From contig NZ_JBHTJN010000008.1 in NCBI RefSeq assembly GCF_042675725.1, positions 124,001-188,000 of the forward strand: a stretch of 64,000 nucleotides of DNA, given 5' to 3'. Source of the stretch: Seminibacterium arietis. GTDB taxonomy: Bacteria > Pseudomonadota > Gammaproteobacteria > Enterobacterales > Pasteurellaceae. Position numbers and translations under genes: made by a program. The notes below the pieces were generated by a model, which saw only the letters and a program-made list of their open reading frames with translations, was not told where the DNA came from and did not search any database. Below are positions 44,236-51,304 of this stretch, piece after piece. Each line of letters starts with the position of its first letter. The first letter of the stretch is position 1.

Positions 44236-45177
44236 ATGGCAAAAATATCAACTCCTAAGTTTCAATTTTATTTTTTACAGCCTAAATATTGGTTTTTTTG
44301 GCTAGGTTTGGTTATATGGCGTATTATCTTATTACTCCCCTATTCCATTTTATTAAAAATAGGCTCTAAATTAGGTTTTTTATTCACAAAATTTCGTTTT
44401 GGTCAACGCCGTATAGAAATCGCTCGTCGCAATTTACAACTTTGCTTTCCTGATTTTGATCAAAAAAAAATTGAGCAACTTCTACAATCAAACTTAGAAT
44501 CAGTTGGTATGGCAATTATAGAAACTGGCATGGCATGGTTTTGGTCAGATAAAAGAATAAAAAAATGGTCTAAAATTGAAGGATTATCTTACTTAATTGA
44601 ACATATAAAAGAGGGTGTAATTTTCGTTGGAGTACATTTTTTAACTCTTGAGTTAGGTGCAAGAATTGTCGGCATTCATCAACCAGGAGTTGGTGTTTAT
44701 CGTCCAAACAATAATCCACTAATGGATTGGCTACAAACTCGTGGACGATTACGTTCAAACAAATATATGTTAGATCGTAAAGATCTGCGAGGCATGATTA
44801 AAGCTATACGTAACGGTGAAATTATTTGGTACGCCCCTGATCATGACTATGGGCGAAAAAATTCTGTGTTTGTCCCTTTTTTTGCTGTGCAACATGCTGC
44901 CACAACGACTGGTAGTGCTTATTTACTAAAAGCTTCACCACAAAGTAAAGTAATCCCATTTAGCCCTTTACGTAACGAAGATGGCTCTGGTTATACAGTT
45001 AAAATTTCTGCTCCTGTGGATTTTTCTGATTTACACAATGAAGTTGAGATTGCTACTCGCATGAATCAGATAGTAGAAAAAGAAATCATGCAAGCAATTC
45101 CCCAGTATATGTGGTTACATCGTCGTTTTAAAACTCGACCAAATGAAAACGATATTAATCTATACGATAAAAAATAA
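44236..45177 (+). CDS. lpxL: lipid A lauroyl acyltransferase (HtrB/LpxL)
   Basis: Inner-membrane enzyme that adds a late fatty acyl chain to Kdo2-lipid A. The catalytic HX4(D/E) motif is His134-Glu139 (GVHFLTLE). It closely tracks H. influenzae HtrB along its length (WLGLVIWR, MAIIETGMAWFWSD, YAPDHDYGRKN). I chose ATG 44236 (MAKISTPKF; 313 residues) because upstream codons lack homology. One membrane helix at about 19-39. A run of nine A (44462-44470, codons for QKK) near residue 76 is a plausible slippage site; see findings. A convergent paired uptake sequence forms its terminator. Confidence 0.93.
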   Translation: MAKISTPKFQFYFLQPKYWFFWLGLVIWRIILLLPYSILLKIGSKLGFLFTKFRFGQRRIEIARRNLQLCFPDFDQKKIEQLLQSNLESVGMAIIETGMAWFWSDKRIKKWSKIEGLSYLIEHIKEGVIFVGVHFLTLELGARIVGIHQPGVGVYRPNNNPLMDWLQTRGRLRSNKYMLDRKDLRGMIKAIRNGEIIWYAPDHDYGRKNSVFVPFFAVQHAATTTGSAYLLKASPQSKVIPFSPLRNEDGSGYTVKISAPVDFSDLHNEVEIATRMNQIVEKEIMQAIPQYMWLHRRFKTRPNENDINLYDKK

Positions 45178-45189
45178 TATTAGTACGCA

Positions 45190-45225
45190 AAAGTGCGGTC
45201 AAAATGATCTTTTTTTCCGCACTTT
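45190..45225. terminator. bidirectional terminator from two inverted uptake sequences
   Basis: AAAGTGCGG (45190-45198) and CCGCACTTT (45217-45225) face each other with a T-rich loop between the convergent lpxL (plus) and TorD-like (minus) genes. Confidence 0.7.
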
Positions 45226-45247
45226 AATTATTGCTTACGGCATTAAT

Positions 45248-45814
45248 TTAGCCATTATCAACTTCATCTAATTCATCTGCCATCGCTGCTAAAATTTCTC
45301 TCGTTAATAAAGCTAATGAAAGATAAAAAGGCAATGTAGCGTGTTTTTCTACTTGCAACAAAAATTGACTAGCACAAGGCAATAAAAAGCGTTCAAACAA
45401 TTCCTTTTGAGCTTCACTTGAAGAAACATTATCTTCTAACCAAGAAGCTGTTAATAACAGTAAACCAAAATGATCTGGATTTTCCAAAGGTTGCATAGCT
45501 CGTATAGCTCTAAATTGTACAAACTCTGTAACATTAATACCATAACTTGAAATGAGTGGACTGACTTTTGCTTTATGACCTAAAAATAACGTACTATATT
45601 CTTGATCTAATAAAGATAAATCGATTTTTATTTGCAAGTTTTTCAGAGCCTGTTCAGACTGAGAATCTGTAGCCAATGCCCAAATATGACTCAATCCTTG
45701 CTGCTGTAGCCAAACAAAAACATCTGTCAAAATAGAATCCGTTGGTTGTCGGTAAAATAAGTTCCCAAACAAACGGCTGACTAAAGAAAAAGCATTTAAA
45801 TTATCGCTATTCAC
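45248..45814 (-). CDS. TorD/DmsD-family Tat proofreading chaperone
   Basis: All-helical cytosolic chaperone family that binds Tat signal peptides and molybdoenzyme precursors. Typical segments: FSLVSRLFGNLFYRQPT at the start and LDQEYSTLFLGH (about 70-82), then ISSYGINVTEFVQFR and DHFGLLLLTASWLE. Start: I use GTG at 45814, preceded by AAGGAAG at correct spacing; a GTG at 45841 inside the uptake sequence is less likely. 188 residues. No molybdoenzyme is encoded in the window, so the client lies elsewhere. It is only 7 bases from the oxidoreductase gene stop. Confidence 0.8.
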   Translation of the reverse strand: MNSDNLNAFSLVSRLFGNLFYRQPTDSILTDVFVWLQQQGLSHIWALATDSQSEQALKNLQIKIDLSLLDQEYSTLFLGHKAKVSPLISSYGINVTEFVQFRAIRAMQPLENPDHFGLLLLTASWLEDNVSSSEAQKELFERFLLPCASQFLLQVEKHATLPFYLSLALLTREILAAMADELDEVDNG

Positions 45815-46454
45815 TACTTTCTTCCTTATTTTTAACCGCACTTTGAATTGATTCCGAAGAATTGAGTGCCGCTAAATTTTGTTTTGTTATTGATTTAACT
45901 TGATCAAGCATAGCCTGACGTTCTTTATTATTAACAGCGTGTACTCCACCAAAAAAACAATGTTTAATATCAGAAATACCACAGAAATTAAATAGCCCCT
46001 CGACTAAACAATCACGTAAAGAACGATCAAATCCCGCACTATGATATTTTTCTAAATCATTACCAATAGTAACAAACTGTTGCATTTTTTTACCGTGCAA
46101 TAAACCAACTGATACTCCATTTTCTGTTTTATAAGCAAAACCGTGACTTAGTACTCTATCTAAATAACCTTTTAAAATTGCAGGAAATCCCATCCACCAT
46201 AATGGATAAATTACTGTAATTAAATCAGCTTGATCAATTAACTGATGTTCGTGACGAATTTCGGCAGGAGTTATTTTTTGATTTGCTCCTTGCAACTCTT
46301 CAAAACATAGCACTGGATTGAATTTCATCACATATAAATCGCGTAAAATTAGTTCAGCAGACATTTCCTCTGTTGCATTGATAACTTCTTGCAAAATAGC
46401 ACGATTAAAACTCTGTTTATTATCAGGGTGAGCAAAAATAACTAAGTGCTTCAT
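45807..46454 (-). CDS. NAD(P)H-dependent oxidoreductase, flavodoxin-like (KefF/MdaB type)
   Basis: Cytosolic FMN/FAD quinone-reductase-type protein of the Flavodoxin_2 family. The N-terminus HLVIFAHPDNKQSFNRAI and the core YPLWWMGFPAILKGYLDRVL are typical. 215 residues. KefF-like proteins protect against electrophiles together with KefC, but no kefC is nearby, so an independent quinone reductase role is as likely. The last codons are built on an uptake sequence (SAVKNKEESSE). The stop overlaps the TorD-like start region by 8 bases. Confidence 0.8.
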   Translation of the reverse strand: MKHLVIFAHPDNKQSFNRAILQEVINATEEMSAELILRDLYVMKFNPVLCFEELQGANQKITPAEIRHEHQLIDQADLITVIYPLWWMGFPAILKGYLDRVLSHGFAYKTENGVSVGLLHGKKMQQFVTIGNDLEKYHSAGFDRSLRDCLVEGLFNFCGISDIKHCFFGGVHAVNNKERQAMLDQVKSITKQNLAALNSSESIQSAVKNKEESSE

Positions 46455-46930
46455 CGTATTTCTCCTTGTTTATCTACGTTATTTTCCACTTTTTGAACTA
46501 ATAATGTAATACCATCTACGCTAATTACTTCAACAATATCGCCAACTCGCAAATAGTTTCCTTTCACTCGCCAAGTAGTATCACCAAAATGTCCTCTACC
46601 TATATTATTTTGATTAATTTCCTGCACTACTCCTCTCGTACCAATCATGGCATGATCTCGTTGATTTAAAGAAGTGTGATGTTGATCTGCTTTATCTTTA
46701 TTATGTTGGTAGTACCACCAAACAAGGCTTAATGCTATTGCTAATAAAGCATAACAGGTCAAAATTATAGAAATAGGTATACTAGGTAATGCTAAACTTA
46801 CTCCACTAATTACAATAGCAGCTAATCCCCACCATAACAAAAAAACTCCTGGCATCATAATTTCAGCAATTAGCAATACCAATCCTAAGATCAGCCAATG
46901 CCACGCAGTCCAACTTGTCAACCATTCCAT
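46451..46930 (-). CDS. NfeD-family membrane protein (YbbJ-like)
   Basis: 159 residues with three or four N-terminal membrane helices (about 8-30, 33-50, 51-72) and a C-terminal OB-fold domain (GTRGVVQEI, GDTTWRVKG, GDIVEVISVDGITLLVQ). NfeD proteins associate with SPFH/stomatin proteins, and here the qmcA-like gene sits just upstream on the same strand, as ybbK-ybbJ in E. coli. Shine-Dalgarno GGAG before ATG 46930. The stop overlaps the oxidoreductase start by 4 bases. Confidence 0.85.
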   Translation of the reverse strand: MEWLTSWTAWHWLILGLVLLIAEIMMPGVFLLWWGLAAIVISGVSLALPSIPISIILTCYALLAIALSLVWWYYQHNKDKADQHHTSLNQRDHAMIGTRGVVQEINQNNIGRGHFGDTTWRVKGNYLRVGDIVEVISVDGITLLVQKVENNVDKQGEIR

Positions 46931-46999
46931 ATCATCTCCTTTATAGATTTAAACTTAGTAAAAATCTACCGCACTATTTACTGATTTATTTTAATGTAA

Positions 47000-47917
47000 T
47001 CAATGTTGTGAGCTTTTATCTCCTTTTAGTAATTCAGCAATTCCTGTAACTGAACCAATTAAATTAGCTGCTTCTAAAGGCATCAAAACCACTTTGCTAT
47101 TTTGTGAACTACCGATATCTCTTAATGCTTCAGTGTATTTTTGAGCAATAAAATAGTTAATCGCTTTTGTATCACCACTAGTAATCGCATCAGAAACCAT
47201 TTGAGTTGCTTTAGCTTCTGCTTGTGCTGCACGTTCACGAGCTTCTGCTTGTAAAAAGGCTTCTTGTCGTTCTCCTTCAGCTTTCAAAATACGAGATTGT
47301 TTTTCTCCTTCTGCACGCAGAATTTCTGCCTGACGTACCCCTTCAGCCTCTAAAATATCGGCTCGTTTATTACGTTCTGCTTTCATTTGTGCATTCATTG
47401 CAGCAATGAGTTCTTGTGGTGGACGTACATCTCGGATTTCGATACGAGTTACTTTAACTCCCCAAGGATTGGTAGCTTCATCTACAATAGCTAATAAACG
47501 ACTATTAATATTATCTCGCTGTGACAACATTTCATCCAGTTCCATCGAACCTAATACCGTACGAATATTTGTCATGGTTAAGTTGATGATTGCCTGCTCT
47601 AAATGGTTAACTTCATAAGCCGCACTACGAGCATCAATCACTTGTACAAAGCATACTGCATCAATCGAAACGTTGGCATTATCTTTTGAAATGACTTCTT
47701 GAGATGGAATATCTAAAACTTGTTCCATCATATTAATTTTGCGTCCCACTCGATCAACGAAAGGCACAACAAAATTCAATCCAGGTGTCAGAGTACGAAT
47801 GTAACGTCCAAATCGTTCAATTGTCCAATGATAACCTTGAGGTACAGTTTTAAGGGTAGAATAAAGAATGAAAGCAACTAGCAATAAAAACAATATGGTA
47901 GCAATAGATAATTCCAT
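47000..47917 (-). CDS. qmcA: SPFH-domain protein QmcA (stomatin/prohibitin-like)
   Basis: Membrane-anchored stomatin-family protein, 305 residues (E. coli QmcA 305). A single N-terminal membrane helix (about 3-22) is followed by the SPFH domain (VPQGYHWTIERFGRYIRTL; LTPGLNFVVPFVD) and a long charged coiled coil (about 190-250, repeated R.EGVRQAEILRAEGEK-type heptads). These proteins form rings that organise membrane microdomains and modulate FtsH. The nfeD gene follows 69 bases downstream. Confidence 0.92.
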   Translation of the reverse strand: MELSIATILFLLLVAFILYSTLKTVPQGYHWTIERFGRYIRTLTPGLNFVVPFVDRVGRKINMMEQVLDIPSQEVISKDNANVSIDAVCFVQVIDARSAAYEVNHLEQAIINLTMTNIRTVLGSMELDEMLSQRDNINSRLLAIVDEATNPWGVKVTRIEIRDVRPPQELIAAMNAQMKAERNKRADILEAEGVRQAEILRAEGEKQSRILKAEGERQEAFLQAEARERAAQAEAKATQMVSDAITSGDTKAINYFIAQKYTEALRDIGSSQNSKVVLMPLEAANLIGSVTGIAELLKGDKSSQH

Positions 47918-48002
47918 TTTGTTCTCCTAATTAATAATTAAAATCAATCACAATAGATTTTAAAGTCTAATAAATCCAGCTGTACTTTTCAAGAGTATAA
48001 AA

Positions 48003-48026
48003 AAAGCAGACTTTTCAATCTGCTTT
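48003..48026 (-). terminator. terminator of sstT
   Basis: AAAGCAGA and TCTGCTTT pair around an 8-base loop; the minus strand continues with T. It lies 19 bases past the sstT stop. Confidence 0.75.
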
Positions 48027-48044
48027 ATATTAATTGAAAACCTA

Positions 48045-49289
48045 TTAAATTTTATTCGATCCTTGTTCAGATATACAAACTGCTGCCGTGAAAACAACAT
48101 CTGTTGAAGAGTTTAACGCTGTCTCTACAGAATCTTGCAATACTCCAATAATAAAGCCAACCCCAATAACTTGTGCTGCAATATCATTTGAAACACCAAA
48201 CAAGCTACAGGCTAATGGAATTAAAAGCAATGATCCACCAACAACACCTGAAGCACCACAAGCACAGATACTAGAAACAACGCTTAACAAGAGTGCAGTA
48301 CCAAATGAAACTTGAATACCGAGTGTATTTACTGCGGCTAAAGTTAACACAGTAATTGTGATAGCAGCTCCCGCCATATTGATTGAGGCACCTAGTGGAA
48401 TTGAAACAGAATAAGTTTCTTCATCAAGATTTAATCGTTTTGCTAATTCCATATTTACAGGGATGTTTGCAGCCGAGCTACGAGTAAAAAATACTGGCAA
48501 TCCACTTTCACAGATACAAGTCCAAATTAGTGGGTAAGGATTACGGCGAATTTTCCAATAAACTAAAATCGGATTAATCACAAAAGCCGTAAAGAGCATA
48601 GAACCGATCAATACCAATAATAACTGAACATAGTTCCATAACTCACTTAAACCTTTATCCGCTAAAGTTTGAGATACCAGACCAAAAACCCCAATCGGAG
48701 CAAAACTAACAATAAAGTGAACAATCTTCGATACGCCTTCAGCAAAATCATTCATGACTTGTTTTGTGTTAACTGAAGCATGACGTAATACAATACCTAA
48801 TCCAATTGCCCAAGCTAAAATACCAATAAAGTTTGCATTAAATAATGCATTCACTGGGTTATCCACTACATTTAATACTAAGCTACCCAACACTTCTGAT
48901 ACTTCACTCGGTGCTGAAAGAGAATCTTCTTTTGTAACCAGTGCAATAGTCGTTGGAAAAGCAAAACTAGCTATAACAGCTGTAAGAGCTGCTAAAAAAG
49001 TGCCTAACAAATACAAAACAATAATGGATTTCATATTGCTTTTTGAACCAATTTGCTTATTGGCAATAGCAGCGATCACTAATAAAAATACCAAAATTGG
49101 AGCGACAGCACGTAATGAACGAACAAAAATAGTTCCTAGAAAACCTGCTTTTTCTGCAATATTGAAACCTAGTACTCCCTCAAAAAGTGGAGATATTAAC
49201 GCTAGCACGACACCTAGAACCAAACCCATAGCAATACGCTTAACTAAATTGCCATGAAAAAATAACGAATATAAACGAGAAGAATTCAT
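48045..49289 (-). CDS. sstT: sodium/serine-threonine symporter
   Basis: Na+-coupled L-serine and L-threonine transporter of the DAACS (glutamate-transporter-like) family. 414 residues equals E. coli SstT (414). Typical features: LVKRIAMGLVLGVVLALI at the N-terminus, SGLPVFFTRSSAANIPVNMEL, PLGASINMAGAAITITVL, and ACGASGVVGGSLLLIP in the substrate-binding hairpin. About eight helices plus two re-entrant loops. Single gene with its own terminator at 48003. The 281-base gap upstream, shared with the UmuD-like gene, holds two LexA boxes. Confidence 0.95.
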   Translation of the reverse strand: MNSSRLYSLFFHGNLVKRIAMGLVLGVVLALISPLFEGVLGFNIAEKAGFLGTIFVRSLRAVAPILVFLLVIAAIANKQIGSKSNMKSIIVLYLLGTFLAALTAVIASFAFPTTIALVTKEDSLSAPSEVSEVLGSLVLNVVDNPVNALFNANFIGILAWAIGLGIVLRHASVNTKQVMNDFAEGVSKIVHFIVSFAPIGVFGLVSQTLADKGLSELWNYVQLLLVLIGSMLFTAFVINPILVYWKIRRNPYPLIWTCICESGLPVFFTRSSAANIPVNMELAKRLNLDEETYSVSIPLGASINMAGAAITITVLTLAAVNTLGIQVSFGTALLLSVVSSICACGASGVVGGSLLLIPLACSLFGVSNDIAAQVIGVGFIIGVLQDSVETALNSSTDVVFTAAVCISEQGSNKI

Positions 49290-49486
49290 AATAATTATAC
49301 AATGTTGTGTTAATCACTAGATCAAGAGATGACCCACCTAAATTAAGGTTATAAAGATAGCTTAATTTTTTATTAAAGAAAATAGAAAATATAATTTTTT
49401 TGTTTTTTACTAAATAAATTTTAAAATTTATTCATATCTTTAAAAATAATTATATTAATAAAAAAGTACTAATATTTTGTTGACTG

Positions 49487-49502
49487 CTGTATATAAAAAC
49501 AG
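49487..49502. promoter_or_regulatory. LexA box 1 (SOS operator)
   Basis: CTGTATATAAAAACAG: CTG-N10-CAG with TATATAAAAA in between, matching the LexA consensus taCTGTatatatataCAGta very closely. It is 84 bases upstream of the UmuD-like start. Confidence 0.85.
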
Positions 49503-49514
49503 TATCATTTTTAA

Positions 49515-49530
49515 CTGTATAAATAACCAG
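49515..49530. promoter_or_regulatory. LexA box 2 (SOS operator)
   Basis: CTGTATAAATAACCAG: a second CTG-N10-CAG site, 28 bases (start to start) after box 1 and 56 bases upstream of the UmuD-like start. Tandem LexA boxes usually give tight repression. Confidence 0.75.
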
Positions 49531-49570
49531 CTTAAGTTTAATCAATTTAAAAATTATAAAAGAGGATTTT

Positions 49571-50023
49571 ATGATGAAACCAATAGCAAATATAGCAATG
49601 CAAAAAAAGCTACCCTTTTCTTATTGTCCAATCCCTTTTTATTCTGATAACGAACAGATAGCTAGTCCTTTTAGTAAAAAATTGGATTTAAATCTTTACT
49701 GTATTAAACATCCAACTAAAACTTGCTTCATTCAAGTAAAAAAACCTAATATGATCGCATGGGGAATTGAAGAGGGAGATATACTTATTGTTGAACAAAA
49801 TGAACGATTATCAACTGGCGATTTAGTTGTAATAGCATCAAAACAAGGTTTTTCTGTCTACGAATTAATTAGTGATAAAGAAAGCGAGTTTATTTTCCTT
49901 CCACTTAATGCAAAAATGAATTCCATAAGGATCTCTGATAGTTCTCAATTACCGATTATAGGCGTTATTACTAATATTATTCATCAAATTAAATCTAATA
50001 AATTAATGAGATTAGTTGCATAG
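49571..50023 (+). CDS. UmuD-like S24-fold protein lacking the catalytic Ser-Lys dyad
   Basis: 150 residues that align collinearly with E. coli UmuD: FYSDNEQIASPF with FPLFSDLVQCGF, ICxKHP-type IKHPTKTCFI, GIEEGDILIVEQ with GISDGDLLIVDS, and LPIIGVITNII at the end. UmuD's nucleophile Ser60 is Asn60 here (KKPNMI) and the general base Lys97 is Tyr97 (FSVYEL). The self-cleavage site Cys24-Gly25 is replaced too (QIASP). It should not cleave itself. No umuC gene is adjacent. Two LexA boxes upstream make it an SOS gene. AGAGGA precedes the ATG. It might be a decoy or regulator of UmuD/LexA/Pol function, but that is inference. Confidence 0.75.
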   Translation: MMKPIANIAMQKKLPFSYCPIPFYSDNEQIASPFSKKLDLNLYCIKHPTKTCFIQVKKPNMIAWGIEEGDILIVEQNERLSTGDLVVIASKQGFSVYELISDKESEFIFLPLNAKMNSIRISDSSQLPIIGVITNIIHQIKSNKLMRLVA

Positions 50024-50123
50024 TTCTAATTATAATAGATAACACTATGATTAAATTAAAAACAATACTTATCTATTATTATATTGTAGGGTAAATAACT
50101 ATAAGACAAAATCAAAAGCTTCG

Positions 50124-51050
50124 TTACGACAATACGGACAAACCAGGTAAAGTAGAAAAACTTTGTGACTTTACAGTTTCATAAAAATCTTCAACGAAGG
50201 CGGTATTTTGATCTGTTTCTCGAATTGCTGCATATAAATTACTATACAATTTTCGTTCTGTAATTCTTTTTGCTACTACATAACCACGCTCTAAATAAGG
50301 TTTAACTGCCCAAAAAGGTAATGCAGCAACACCCCGCTTACTAGCCACTAACTGAATAATCGCAATAGTCAATTCACTAGTACGTCGATTAGGATTAATC
50401 CCTTTTGGTTGCAACACTTTACGTAATAAATCCAACATGTCATCTGGTACAGGATAAGTAATTAAAGTTTGATCAATAAAATCTTCTGCACACCAAATGT
50501 CTTTTGTTGCTAAAGGATGATCTTTTGCACAAATACCAACCATTTCATAAGAAAACAGTGGTTTGTAAATTATCCCCTCTGTTTCCTCTATCTCTGATAG
50601 TATTGCCCAATCCGCTCTGTGTGATAGTAACAATCCAACTGCATCTGTATGAAATCCAGATACAATGTCTAATTCAACTAAAGGCCAGTGTTGGCGAAAG
50701 CTATCCATTGCAGGCATTAGCCAATCAAAACAAGTATGACATTCTACAGCAATACGTAACTCTCCAGCTTCGCCCTGCTTAACACGAGATAAATCTCGTT
50801 CTGCCTCAGCAACTTTCGGTAAAATCTCATTTGCTAAGTTAATCAAACGTTCGCCTGCCACTGTGAAATGTAACGGTTGAGTTTTACGTTCAAATAAAGG
50901 CAAACCAAATTGATCTTCCAATAATTTTATCTGATGTGATAATGCAGACTGAGTAAGATGTATTCGTTTTGCAGCCATCGACACACTTCCCGTCTCCTTC
51001 AGTGCTAACAGAGTTTTTAGGTGGCGTAGCTCAAGAAAAGTCATATTCAT
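50124..51050 (-). CDS. metR: LysR-family regulator MetR of methionine synthesis
   Basis: Homocysteine-responsive activator of metE. N-terminal HTH: SMAAKRIHLTQSALSHQIKLLE (about 24-45). RIAVECHTCFDWLMPAM in the effector domain is the MetR-specific segment (E. coli RIAIECHSCIQWLTPAL). 308 residues (E. coli 317). Divergent from metE across a 254-base gap with MetJ boxes, the classic arrangement. The ATG at 51050 has no strong ribosome-binding site; a start at 51044 is possible. A TTAA-N5-TTCA element (51050-51062) is one base from the MetR consensus TGAA-N5-TTCA. Confidence 0.93.
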   Translation of the reverse strand: MNMTFLELRHLKTLLALKETGSVSMAAKRIHLTQSALSHQIKLLEDQFGLPLFERKTQPLHFTVAGERLINLANEILPKVAEAERDLSRVKQGEAGELRIAVECHTCFDWLMPAMDSFRQHWPLVELDIVSGFHTDAVGLLLSHRADWAILSEIEETEGIIYKPLFSYEMVGICAKDHPLATKDIWCAEDFIDQTLITYPVPDDMLDLLRKVLQPKGINPNRRTSELTIAIIQLVASKRGVAALPFWAVKPYLERGYVVAKRITERKLYSNLYAAIRETDQNTAFVEDFYETVKSQSFSTLPGLSVLS

Positions 51051-51248
51051 TAAATATATTCATAATTAAAGTGGAACTCCGCAAATTATAACGTAAAAAA
51101 TACTACTCTTTCACTGTAAATCATCAAAAGTGCGGTTATTTTTTATCTTATTTTTTAATTTAATCAATATATATTAATTTTATTCATATAATTTGTGAAA
51201 ATTATGATATTGCATGATGATCTTTATTTGGGCATTATAATTTCAATA

Positions 51249-51264
51249 AGACGTTTAGACGTCT
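51249..51264. promoter_or_regulatory. MetJ operator: two tandem met boxes
   Basis: AGACGTTT followed directly by AGACGTCT: one perfect 8-base met box (AGACGTCT) and one with a single mismatch, in the tandem arrangement MetJ needs. It ends 40 bases before the metE start. Confidence 0.85.
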
Positions 51265-51304
51265 ATTTTATTCAAAATTTAATATAAATAATAAGGAGCT
51301 TAGC

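Noticed and set aside
51050..51062. MetR operator (TTAA-N5-TTCA) near the metR start.
   Set aside because: One base off the consensus and overlapping the metR start codon; not enough to list as a separate site.
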